A stretch of DNA of 64,000 nt from Saturnia japonica (taxonomy: Eukaryota; Arthropoda; Insecta; Lepidoptera; Saturniidae), in NCBI GenBank assembly GCA_033032175.1, contig CM065322.1:10044001-10108000 (forward strand). Reading direction: 5' to 3'. Each line of letters begins with the position of its first letter. The first letter of the stretch is position 1. Below the pieces are notes generated by a model. That model saw only the letters and a program-made list of their open reading frames with translations. It was not told the DNA's origin and did no database searches. Made by a program: the position numbers and the translations under genes. Shown one piece after another: positions 45,448 through 57,400 of the stretch.

Positions 45448-48400
45448 GTAATTCTTTCGCTTTTGTTCAGTTACATTTATATTTATGACGAACTAGCTGG
45501 CCGGCAGACGTTGCTCTGAACTTTTTGGTAGTTAATGATTCGATCACATAAACCATCATATCGATACAACAAATATATTAGTGAATATTATGAGCTCAAT
45601 CGGACAAGTCGTTAGAAGTCACACGATAATTAACCCACGCACACAAGAATTTTATGTATTATCTAATAACGGTGTGCCCGTGGCCCTAACGGTGCGGTGC
45701 GCCAACGGCTCTAACGGTGTGCCCGCGGGTCCACATAATTAAGGTGGTTACGCAGTATTTATTTTCATCCCGTTATTTTATTTTTACTCATATTATTGAC
45801 AATTCATATAACCTATCAATTAGGGGAATAATACGTCATACTTCTCATGTACAAAATTTTATCAAAATCGGTTGAGAGTTTTTGTAATTATTTTTTCCTA
45901 AAAGTATTAAATTGTATACTAGCTGTGCCCGTGACTTCGCTCACGTGGACTACAGAATGCCCGCGCAAATCTTGCTCCCCCGTTCTCGGTTATTTTAAAG
46001 ATAAAAATGCTTATTGTAGGTGATGCTTAGGGCAAATTATGCTCTTGTAAACTTTTTTGTAGGTCTTTTTAATGTCTAAAATTATGTAGTACATTAATTT
46101 GATATACCTATTTGTCATGGTTTACTCGGCGTAAGCCGTTAAGCGCCACAATTGATTCACCATGACTAGTTGTTGGTAATGTAAATTCATTAGCTCGCAT
46201 CGTGCGACGGCGAGATCGCGGGAAGGCCTGTGATAGGCGGGCGAATGGCAGGTGCAACCGTTCGGCGAAGGCCCTCCCCCCATCTCGCCAGGACGGCTGG
46301 TGCGGGTATACGCAGTAGTCGTCGTTCGTTTGAGTGCCTCGCTTGTGCTTGTGGTTTGGAGAGCGCTACTTCACAAGTAATTTTCGGTAGTGGCTTAGTT
46401 GGATAATGCCTTGTATTGTATAACGTTGTGTTGATGTCCCAAGAGTTTTGTTGAACTTATTACTTGCGGTGCTAGTGTCCTTCGATTTGAGGCGGTTACA
46501 CCCACGTATATACAATTCACTCCACACACACACATACTTCACAATTGGCCGTCTAGGTCGCCGAGTTGCGGTCAGGGATACCCCCGCGCCGGGGGGACAC
46601 GAGCGCACTCGCGGGATTTACTAATAACTAACGTTAACAATGAAAATAAAAAATCACAACTAGCTGAGTTGCGAGTAAATAGCCAATTGAGTATTATCTA
46701 CGTGATACGATGAACGTAATCGATTTACTATATGTATTTATATATAGTAAAAGTTACAGTCTGTATAGTGGACATGATACTAATTATTAATTAATATGTT
46801 GAAATCGCATCGGGGCTAAAGATCGCGGGGCCAAACGATACACTGAAAATGATTAGCTTCTCTTTATTAGTGACTAATGACTGATAAAGCCTTAGTTCTA
46901 AATTGAATTTATTTGTATGTGGTAATCAATGGATCATTACTTGCTCCACCGCCGCCGCGCCGTTGAAATATCTCTCTTTACATATACATTTTTGAGGTAA
47001 AAAGATTTTTTTCCCGACCGACTATACTGTTAGCCTTAGGGGCCCTAAACAAATAGAGCCGCTGATGGTTTTGACAGCTTCACCGGGCTCGTAAGTTAAA
47101 AAGTTATTTATTTATAATGTATATATAAAAATGAATATTTCTTTGTTCGTTTGTGTCCCCCCAACCGTTCCTAAACCATTCATGCGATTGGGATGAAACT
47201 TTTGGTGCGTTGTTGTGCGCACACCCGCGAAAGTCGTTTCGTTTAAATGACAACGAACGAATTTGCAGGCAAAAGCTAGTTTAATATAATAATAATAACT
47301 GTCGTGTTTTTTACTTTGTAAAAAGTTGGTCATTTACCAATAAGTTAATTATGTAATATTTTTAATATAACTTTTTTTTAGATTCCCGCTTCTGTGATAA
47401 GCAGCGTCGGCACAGTGAGCCTCTCCCAATCTTCAACAAACCTAACACCAAACATAACAATGGCGAATCCGACCAACCTCGGGAACGCGAGCAGTGGCAA
47501 CACTGTCCAACAACCAGCGCAGCAAACACCGACTCAGGCTCCGGTCAGAAATTTGCCTAAAAAACGCAAGTTCGATCCATCCGAATTCGAAGAAATGCAG
47601 CAAACTTGCCCCAATAACAATACAATACCGACCAGTGTCTCTATGACAATAGAGTATCATCACCCACAGTGCTACCAAACTCCAGTGCTCCAACCGTCTC
47701 AAATCGTCCAACGCCAATCACCGCCCGTGGATTTGAAACCGTACATCCAATACCCAAGTATCGACCTATCGGAGTGGCGTGAACATAGAGTGTTGGCCAA
47801 ACAGCGTGGCCTGTACATGCCCGGGGTGATACGTCAAGCGGAAGGTTGTAGGGTGACTGTGGAACTTGACGGATATGACGAATCCGTGGAGTATAATGAC
47901 ATTTTCGGTTTAAATAAACATGACGTGATAAGTGACGCTAGTCCGCAGATGATCCATCTGTTGGTCAGTTCGGCGTGTGTCGTGAGGACTTTGGACCCTA
48001 ACCGGGAAAACGTGCAGAATGTGTTTGTTGAAGGGCTCGTTGTCGAGGTGCTTAACTCACCGATAAGGATAAGAGTTAAGGTGAGAATAGCAATAAATTT
48101 ATTTTTATTCTATTTACAGACTTACTGGTGGAATGTTGTTGTTTTAATAAAAGTAGGGTACAGAGAAATTTCTTTGGAGATTCCTCTATACTTAGGGCCG
48201 ATCGACTGGTGGAATACCTCCACCCTACAGAAAATCGCAGATTATTTTGTGTTCCTGCGGTTAGTAGGGTTCCCAGAGCTCTTAAGGGCGTTCAACGTTG
48301 GCAACGTGCTAGTGATACCTACGGGTCGTATGCTTATTTGCCACCTTTGTAGTATAAAAAAGCCCAGCGGGATATCGATTCGATGTCCGTAGGTTCGGAG

Positions 48401-51400
48401 CCCCAGCATGAAACACATGAATTTGTAACACTATATAGGCTGACGGTGAGGGAAATCATTGTGAGGAAACCTGAGAACGTTCAAGAAATGTTCTTGTAGT
48501 ACCACTGTTTGTAACAAAAATATAGAACTGTGGCCAACATTATGTCGTTTGAACATGACTCGGTTAGATAAAAATATACCTAATGAATTTACATGGAAAC
48601 GAAATTTCGGTTGGAATTTCGATAACTGAATAAGTACTTCGAATTTTTGCTGCGTACATAAATGTTACAGTTCAGTTTGATACCTATTTCATTAAAGATT
48701 TTCAGTGAGACTGTATTGTATGTGTGCTTAAATAGAACACAACACAATACATAAATGTATATAAAAATACTGTCAAGAAGGATCTCACTTAGTATTAAGT
48801 CCTCAATATAAAAATCATGTAGAAGTGAATTGTAGACATATAAAATATATACATCCATATATATACATTCATCCATGTTAAATTTCTTTCATTCCAATAA
48901 TTCTACACCACGCCGCCGCACATTGGACTGAAATCGGAGCCTCCCTTTCATAGGATTTTAGAAAAATTAAATATGTTATTTCATAGTTTTAAGTATACAG
49001 TTTTGTCAAAACAGTCATATTATTGTATAATTTAGCAATTTCTAGCTTTATTTTTAACTTCTACATCATATAATATGGACTTGTATATTTCAAATGTATG
49101 AAAATGGTTTTTCTTTTCGTCATAACTTTTTTGTGTTTTGAGTTGTAAAGCTGAAACTTATACATATCGTTACTGGGGGGGTAATGAACCCTTAGGACCT
49201 TTCACCTTGACTCCGGGCGTCCCCGTTCAACAGATATTTGTTGTAAAAAATTTCATACTTTGATGACATTGTATTGAGGTGAAATCATCAATCTGTAGGT
49301 TTATTTTCGACCTGAATGCTACAGGTATCGATTAATAAAGTTACCCCTGATTTACCCTACCGCTTCGTTTTCAAAAATACGTTTCAGAATTCGTTTTAAA
49401 ATTTCAATATACCTATTTTTATTTATTAAAAGTTGTAAATTACCTATAAATTTGCACTATAAACTTAAATGAACACCAATTATCATTACCTGCTACTATT
49501 CTTGATTTTTTTTGTTCCTCATTTGTACCAAAATGTCTTGATATTTCTAATTAGGGTAATTAGTTTATTTGTTTCGTTGATATTGATGTTTGTCATAAAA
49601 GATTAAACAGTTATTTCTGTGGCTAGATTAGGATTCTAAATGAAAGCAGTGTAAATAACATGAGATCTTATATTCATTTTAACTTATCGATTTCAACAGT
49701 ACCTCTAAATAGATGATGTAAATTGCAAATATATAAAAATATATTATAACAAAATTATGATAATATTAATTATGATATACATATAGTTCCGATGATACCT
49801 ACTTAATTACACTCATACATTACTCAGAGTCGCACAAATTTCTTACATCTACAAACTCTATATTTTCTTTATCTGATGTAGAATTTACCAATAACAATTT
49901 AGCTTCATCTGATAGTGGTTTATGGCTAAGTTGACTTATCTTAGGTCTGATGCTGGACAGGTATGGGTCAGATGTTATTAACAAACTATGGATAATATCA
50001 TAATTTGTTGCAATTCTACAAATTTTTGTCGAGTGGAATACCCTAAAATTTTTAAAATCTTTATTGCGTGCTTCAGAAGCCTCTTCAGAAAGTTTGCCAA
50101 TTGGGATAAAGTTATTATGCTCAATGATGTCTGCACCATGCATGAGTAATTTATGCACGCTAGAAGGCATATAATAATACCACTGATATAACTCGACATA
50201 TTTATGAGCTATTTTAGAACAATATTGCCGGAACTTTTCCACATCAACAAACTTTCCACATGAGACTACCTGAAGAATCACCGCAAATCTTCCTGATGAG
50301 TTCTTCATCAACATCAGTGATCTGTGCAGTTACTTGAGGATTTGCAAAAAACCTTCTTGCGGTGTTCCCATCATTGGTCGTTCCCGCACCTTGTTTAACT
50401 ATATCTACAAACAGTCCCAGTTCATCTCGAAACTTTTCTTGAATAATATTTTTCTTGTTATCTACTAGTTGCTTTAAATCGTCTCCTTTGGCCTGTCATT
50501 TTTTGAAATCTAGGCGATACGCATTAATCCAGGCGTGGAGGGAAGATAGGCCATACTTAAAAATATCCTCAGAATGAGTTATTCGCGATATCAAGTCGCT
50601 GGCATTCATATCTTTCGGCTTCGCTTTACAAATATCACATACTGCTGTTGAGGTATCTGAAAGATATGAAGTTATCTTACCATCTATCACGGTCATATGA
50701 AGTCTGTGTTTCACATTTGTATCATTGACAGCAGTTGGCTGCAATGCAGCAATTCCCCTTTCAACAATTAATTCATATCTTTTAAACGGGGACGCCTGGG
50801 CTCAATGTCAAAGGGCCTAAGGGTTCGTTACCACCTCGGTAACGATACGTATAAGTTTCAGCTTTATAATTGAAAACAAAAAAAGTTATGAAGAAAGGCA
50901 AGTTCATTTTCATACATATAAAATTTACAAGTCAATATTATTTGGTATATAAGGTTAAAATAAAGCTTGAAATTGCTAAATTGGTACTTTATTAATGATA
51001 ATTGGTGTTAATTTAAGTAGATAGTCCAAATTTATAGGTAACGTACAACTTTTAATAAAGAAAAATAGGTATATTGAATTTTTAAAACTAATTCTGGATC
51101 GTATTTCTGAAAGATAATGAAAACGAAGCGGTAGGGTAAGTCAGGGGTAACTTTATTAATCGATACCTGTAGCATTTAGGTCGAAAATAAACCTACATAT
51201 TTGATTATTTCACCTCAATAAAATGTCATCAAAGTATGAAATTTTCATCAACGAATATCTGTTGAACAGGGACCCCGGGGTCAAGGTGAAAGGTCCTAAG
51301 GGTTCGTTACCACCCCAGTAACGATATGTATAAGTTTCAGCTTTACAACTCAAAACAGAAAAAAGTTATGACGAAAAGAAAATCCATTTTCATACATTTG

Positions 51401-54400
51401 ATATTTACAAGTCCATATTATATGGTGTAGAAGGTAAAAATAAAGCTTGAAATTGCTAAATTATACAATGATATGACTGTTTTGACAAAACTGTATACTT
51501 AAAACTATGAAATAACATATTTAATTTTTCTAAAATCCTATGAAAGGGAGGCTCCGATTTCAGTCCAATGTGCGCCGCCCCCTACGCATCCGTGTAGTTT
51601 ACTGTGTATCATTGTTCTCACCTGACCAGTTTCCTGATTACTGCCCCGCTTCTTAGTGTAGTAGCGTGAAGTTATATGTTATCTATACTCAATAAATAGG
51701 TTCTAAAATTCAAAAAGGTTTTTTTTTTTATATCTGACCGGCATTTCCATGGATTAGGGCGTTCAAAAAAAACAAACAATCATCTCATATGCTTGATATT
51801 GCAAGGAGTATATAAATAATTTATCAAAAAGTGCGTTAAATGCTTGTTGCTTCTTTAGGTGGTAGACGGCGAATGCAAGAAAACAGTGGAGGTGAAACGT
51901 GCTGATATCCGCCTGCTCCAGCCGCCGTGGGCTGATGAGCTGGAGGATGCCGGGTCTCACGCTGCCTCCGCCTCTGCATTGCATCTACAACATCTACGCA
52001 TACATCAAGCGCCGCAACAGGTCAGTTACCACTACGCTAATGTGATGACAATCATGTCTCTCAAGTGCACCAGCCGGATCACGCGTATAGACTGTCCAAT
52101 AGCAAGTATGTGTCGTTCATACAATAATATCGAACATTATAACGCTCTTAATATGGATCCTATTGACATCTCTAACTTAAATCTAAGTCGATTCCGATAT
52201 GTAATTAAAAAAAAAAACTTTATTTTAACATATTTCATAAATAATGTAATTCTGCATGCGACAATTTTTTTCTTTAATTACAACTGATGTGCACTAATAA
52301 ATTGGATTATAAGCTAGTTAAAACATGTAACAAAAATTAAGTTATTCTCATTTTGTTTATAATCAGTAATATGCCTATATAAATAAATAAATAAGTAAAA
52401 TTAGCAATTTGCAAGAATTGCGTGGTGGTAGAGCGTTTTCTAATACCCGTCTGGCTTGGTATCACCCTCAAGTTGAAAATCTGACGCCAAGTATCTAAAA
52501 GTGTGTTTCAGTAGCTGCACCTGAGAACCAGTTCCCCCACTAGGTTTAGCGTGTTGGGCCTCAGGTGAGATTTCGGCCAAACGATAAAACCTATAAAGAA
52601 TAAGTAAACTTGTCATAGTTTTTATTTTTACTCAAATAATAAAGACGCTTTTATGGAATATACTACGAAGCAATAATCGAATGCGAAAACCTGTTTCTAT
52701 ATGACGAGATATGTTTTTTTGTGCGTTTTTATATGCACAAGTACACGGAATGATGATATTGTATGATAGAAATAAATATTTTCGAATGCATGAGTAATTT
52801 GATTATGGTTATACATTAGCGTAAATGCCTCTGGCCGTAGCACAATCAAAGATTTTTAGACGTTTTTGAATGTTTATTTATTAGGTAGATTTATGAGATT
52901 ATTTACAGCTCTCAACTCCATATGAAAAGTTGGAAACGATTAGAGTACAAGCAACAGATGGTAAGGCCAGTCTTGTTAACGAAATATTTATCGGATCGTA
53001 TTAGCGGATGTGAGTAGGACGTTTGTATTATACGAAATAATTTCATCTGAGACTGAATGGTGAAATTTAGAAAAAAAACGTTTAAATATTATTGTGTCGA
53101 TAAATGAATGCCTACGTTAAAGTACGATTATCCAATCAACGTATCTATCTGTATGCGGAATTTAATCTTATCATTGGAGATTATCTACTTTTTCCTCGTA
53201 GGATGCACGTTCATGTGCGTAGTAATATATATATTTAAGACTAACAGAGTATCGAAAGTTTGTTTATTTACAATTAATCTGGTTTTCAATGTGTTTTTAC
53301 TTGGAACATAGGATTACTTCAAGTTTATATCCTAAAGCACCAGTAACACGGAGTTTAGGAAAATTATGTTGTATATCTATAAAACTGAAATGTTAATAGA
53401 TTCCTGTGTAATGCTTTGGGATCTTTAAAAATCCTAGTAACATGCTAGTTTACTATATCTACATAAGGCATATAAAAAATCTTAAGATATCAATGAATGG
53501 TATGGTAGCGTAAATAATTGCATCTTGTTGGTTCGATTTCAACTAATTTGATATAAAGACTAGCTGTACCCCACGGTTTCACCCGCATATAATTTAGAAG
53601 AATTCACTGATTGATGATTTAATGTGTATATTATTTTAATAATAATGCTATTTTTAATATTTTTATAACAATATTTTTATTGAGTGGCCAGTGGTAACAT
53701 CGCGGCATCTCACGGCTCGTTCGCGCAACTACTATAGACATAGACTCGAGCCGAATGTTAAAATATTTTAATTATGCATTATCTCTCAAATTATGCGTCC
53801 CAATAACATGCTGTAAAAGACAAAGTTTATCTTCATTAAATTGTCCTTATGGTAAAGTAACTTTTGTTCGTAAGGATTAATATGACATGTTTAAAAATGA
53901 TGCTCATAAATTAATTTTTAATTTTCAACAAAAAAATTGCAAAACTCCTTATTGTGGCTTATTTATAAGAGATAGATATAAGCTATAGCTAACTTTTTTT
54001 TAAATACATTAATGGCTAATGTTTTTGTACAACATTGTATTTACGTATCATTAACCATTAAGCCAGCGTACGCGGATAAAGCAGTTCGCGAGGGCTTTGA
54101 CTTCCGACTTACGTAACAAAAATCAATATTTAAGGCTAGCTGGGAACTGTTGCTTAACGTTATATAGCCTATACTATTTATTCCCTGTGAGTTTAGCTAC
54201 AATATAAAAAATAATTTTTGGAATCCGACTGGTAGTTCCAGAGATTAGCGTGTTTAAACAAACAAACAAATAAAAAAACTTTTCCGCTTTATTATATTAG
54301 TATAGATAGAGCTGAGCTATCATTCGAATAACTATTTTTTTCAATAACTGGATACTTATATATAAAATCAGATTATAAGTCCGAGGCTAAAAGTCGACTA

Positions 54401-57400
54401 GCAAATACTATTTTTTTTAAAAAAGAAGTCCTTTTTTCTTACTGTTTTAGTATATAGATTATGTGTGCCAAGTTTTGAGATTATTTCTAGAGTATAATGT
54501 ACTATATATTTTTTTAATAAAAATTAAAAAGATACTCACGCCTGTATCCCCGAAGGGTTAGTCAGAGCTGTTGTAATGTACACTCACGGTTCGCCGGGTA
54601 TGTTTTTAGGTTCCATGTAATAGAGGGCGAGCCTATTGCCATTAATCAGGTACAAAGTCAAACTAAACAATTACAATATAAAACAACAAAATATTAAACA
54701 ATTTAGGAAAATAATGACAGAATCTTTTGTTTTATAAAAAAGGAAATAAATTACTGCTTGTCAACTATAGGCCCATAAGTTTGACCAGTGTATTATGCAA
54801 AATCATGGAGAAGATGATAGCTTGCACATAAGAGAATTTCTATTACATGAAAAGATTGCCCTGGATGAGCAGCATGGTTTCATCCCAAAACGATCTGTTA
54901 CAACCAATTTACTAATTTGCATAAACGAGTTGGACACGGAACCATAGTAATGGACAGCCAACAGATATCATTTACTTGGATTATGAGAAGGCATTCGACC
55001 GTATTCCTCTGAAACGCCTCATACACAAATTGGAACACCTTGGCATACGTGGAAGCATTTTAGACTGGATATGCGACTTCCTTTCTGGTAGAACGTTTCG
55101 GGTGCGCATTGGCGAAGTCATGTTCGATCCGCGAAGTGTCCTCAGTGGCGTTCCTCAAGGTTCGGTACTTGGTCCATTGCTCTTTATCTTGTACCTCTCA
55201 GACTTGAAAAATACTCTGCAACTACCTTTTTCACTTTTGGCTGACGATACCAAATTTTTTTATAACCCTCGAAGCAACTGGCAAGCTGTACAGAATGACC
55301 TTAATGCGATTTTTAAGTGGACTTATGACTGGCTTCTAACTTTAAATGTGAATAAGTGCTCCGTGCTACACATTGGTAGTAATAACCCTTGTCAGGTATA
55401 CTATCTTGGTGGTGAGCAATTAACTGCAGTTGAAACACAAAGGGACTTGGGAGTTACAGTATCCAATGATCTTAAATGGGAAACTCATGTGCTTGGGGTT
55501 GTGAAGAAAACTAATTCGATCCTTTATATCATTCGCAAGGCATTTAAATTCCTAACAGCTAAAACTTTTATAAAGTTATACAAGACCTATATAAGATCAC
55601 TTCTTGAACATGCTTATATTATCTGGGATCCCTACTTCAAAAAAGACATTAAGCTCATTGATAATGTACAGAGAAGGGCTACTAAGATGGTGTATGCAAT
55701 GCGTAACTTACCCTATGAACAGCGCCTCAAAAACCTTGGCCTTACCACACTAGAACAGCGTAGACAAAGGGGCAGGTTAATTGAAACTTATAAAATCCTC
55801 ACTAATTATTACGATGTGCCCAGCCTTAGAGATATGTTTAAGTCAAATGAAAATAAACACCTACGAGATCATCCCTTGAAACTTTGGGAATTCCCAGCAA
55901 AAAGAAACCCAATTAAGCATTGTTGTGATGGCTCCTACCATAACCTCCTTTAAGAGCAGATTGGACAAGGAAGATATCTCCAAGCTATTTGATACGCACG
56001 CATCAGCTAATTAGCTGCTAGTGTGTCTTACCAAATAATAATAATAATGATAATAAACGTATTATCGGACCCCACGAAACAAAAAAAAAGAGGTCGGTTC
56101 TAATTTGTAACTGTGGTACCAAAAATATACTTCGTTTTACCTTGCATTTGTTTCGTTGAATAATAAGACAGCCATACCCTAGTTTCTTTTTAGCGCTGTT
56201 TTATGGATATTGTTTATACTTAGGTTTAGCTTACCTGAGTTATTAGGTGATTTGTTCAAGTGTAACGTTTTTTTTTTTAGATGGGCGGTGATCATTTCTA
56301 CACGTCATCCCCGATGCCAGGCGCGGGTCCGGGAATGGTGGCCGTGGGTGCGCTATCTAATGGCACTATGGATGAGTTGCGCAAGCGCACCTTCGACGAC
56401 TACCCCGAGAGCGACGATGAGCTACGCATGTTCCCCACAGATGTCTCGAATATGGGTGCGACTCACAATACTATTTCTTTATCATTGATTTCTCTACAAT
56501 TACACTATATTGAAAGCAATTCAAAGTCTAATCTGTGGTCCCATCGTTAAGATATACCTTCATTTGTTTTAACAAATCGAATATGGAAATTAACTTGGAC
56601 GATCTTTAAAACCCTCACTACTTTAATTACCCTGTTACGTGTTTTAGTTAAGTTTAATTAAGAATTTATTTGTACAGTTTTAATTTTTTATTTGTTTTGT
56701 AAATTCCTGTATTAGCGCTGGTGATAAAATTATATTACATATTGTGCGGGTATTTCCCCAGTTAGGTTACAAATTATGTAAAAAAGTAAAGTATCTAAAA
56801 AATAAAGGAGCAAAGGACCTCACCAAAAAATCATTGTTGGCTTGTTTATAGAAAGCCTCTTTTAAGCGACATGAAAAAAAGACGGGTGTTACTCAATTCG
56901 AATGTTTTTTTTAATAATTGTTCAGCCATAACATATTTTAACAACCAATTTGGATGATTCCTTTTTTGTTTGATAAGGGATACCTCAAGGGAGGTCTCAT
57001 TTTAATTTCATTAGCATTGGACCTTGAACTTTGAAGATACACTAGAAGACTTCTCAAAACTATTGAAGTTGGTTTTCTTTTCTTTTTTTTTTAATAGGCT
57101 CGTTCTATTACAGTTATATCAGCACGTACCTACGTACAAATTCTACTCGTAACATTTTGGGATGAACACACAGATAATAGATTCTTTTTAAATTTCGTAG
57201 CCACCATTAAGATCTGTATTTAGATTTTGGAGGGTAAATACCAGGAGTATCATCTCTATGTATTATATGAAAAAGTGTCCGTCCCGTTTTTGTGCAATTA
57301 ATTTTAATTATACAAAATAATAATAATAATTTAATTTTAGAACAGTAAAAACTATAAAATCAGAATAAAGTATCATTCTCTCTTGTTATGCTAGCGCCAT

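Larger units (their letters stand above)
45448..47381. other. cic: cic intron with repeats
   Basis: It holds minus-strand Helitron-type ends (CTAGCTGGCCGGCAGACG at ~45492, CTAGCTGTGCCCGTGAC at ~45921), a GC-rich LTR-like block (46113-46620) and a LINE tail (47005-47090). No further coding exon is evident. Confidence 0.5.
48919..51572 (-). mobile_element. Transib (RAG1-like) DNA transposon, internally deleted
   Basis: 2,654 bp with ends CACATTGGACTGAAATC...GTCCAATGTG. A perfect 5-bp duplication CGCCG flanks it (48914-48918 and 51573-51577), the GC-rich CGNCG-type target of Transib elements. CACATTG fits the CACNNTG heptamer shared by Transib ends and V(D)J recombination signals. A decayed RAG1-like transposase lies inside on the minus strand. 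The inverted repeats span 48919-49488 and 50993-51572 (~570-580 bp, mostly identical), much longer than the few dozen bases usual for Transib. It sits in a cic intron on the opposite strand to the gene. Confidence 0.88.
52021..56280. other. cic: cic intron with SINE, Helitron and CR1 insertions
   Basis: 4.26 kb. It contains a SINE (52412-52600), a complete Helitron-like element (53560-54306), a SINE tail (54530-54655) and a CR1-type LINE (54735-56060). No extra exon was recognised. The ORF at 53108-53311 looks accidental. Confidence 0.6.

Noticed and set aside
48081..48392. Extension of the long cic frame past 48080
   Set aside because: The sequence loses similarity to capicua exactly at a GTGAGA donor, and the next conserved exon starts in phase at 51859. 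The extension is intron read-through.
49820..50314. Host gene nested in the cic intron
   Set aside because: It lies between inverted repeats with a target duplication, matches Transib/RAG1, and is broken by a stop and a frameshift.
53108..53311. Hydrophobic 67-codon frame in a cic intron
   Set aside because: AT-rich DNA readily encodes Phe/Ile/Leu-rich chance frames. No homologue, splice or promoter support.
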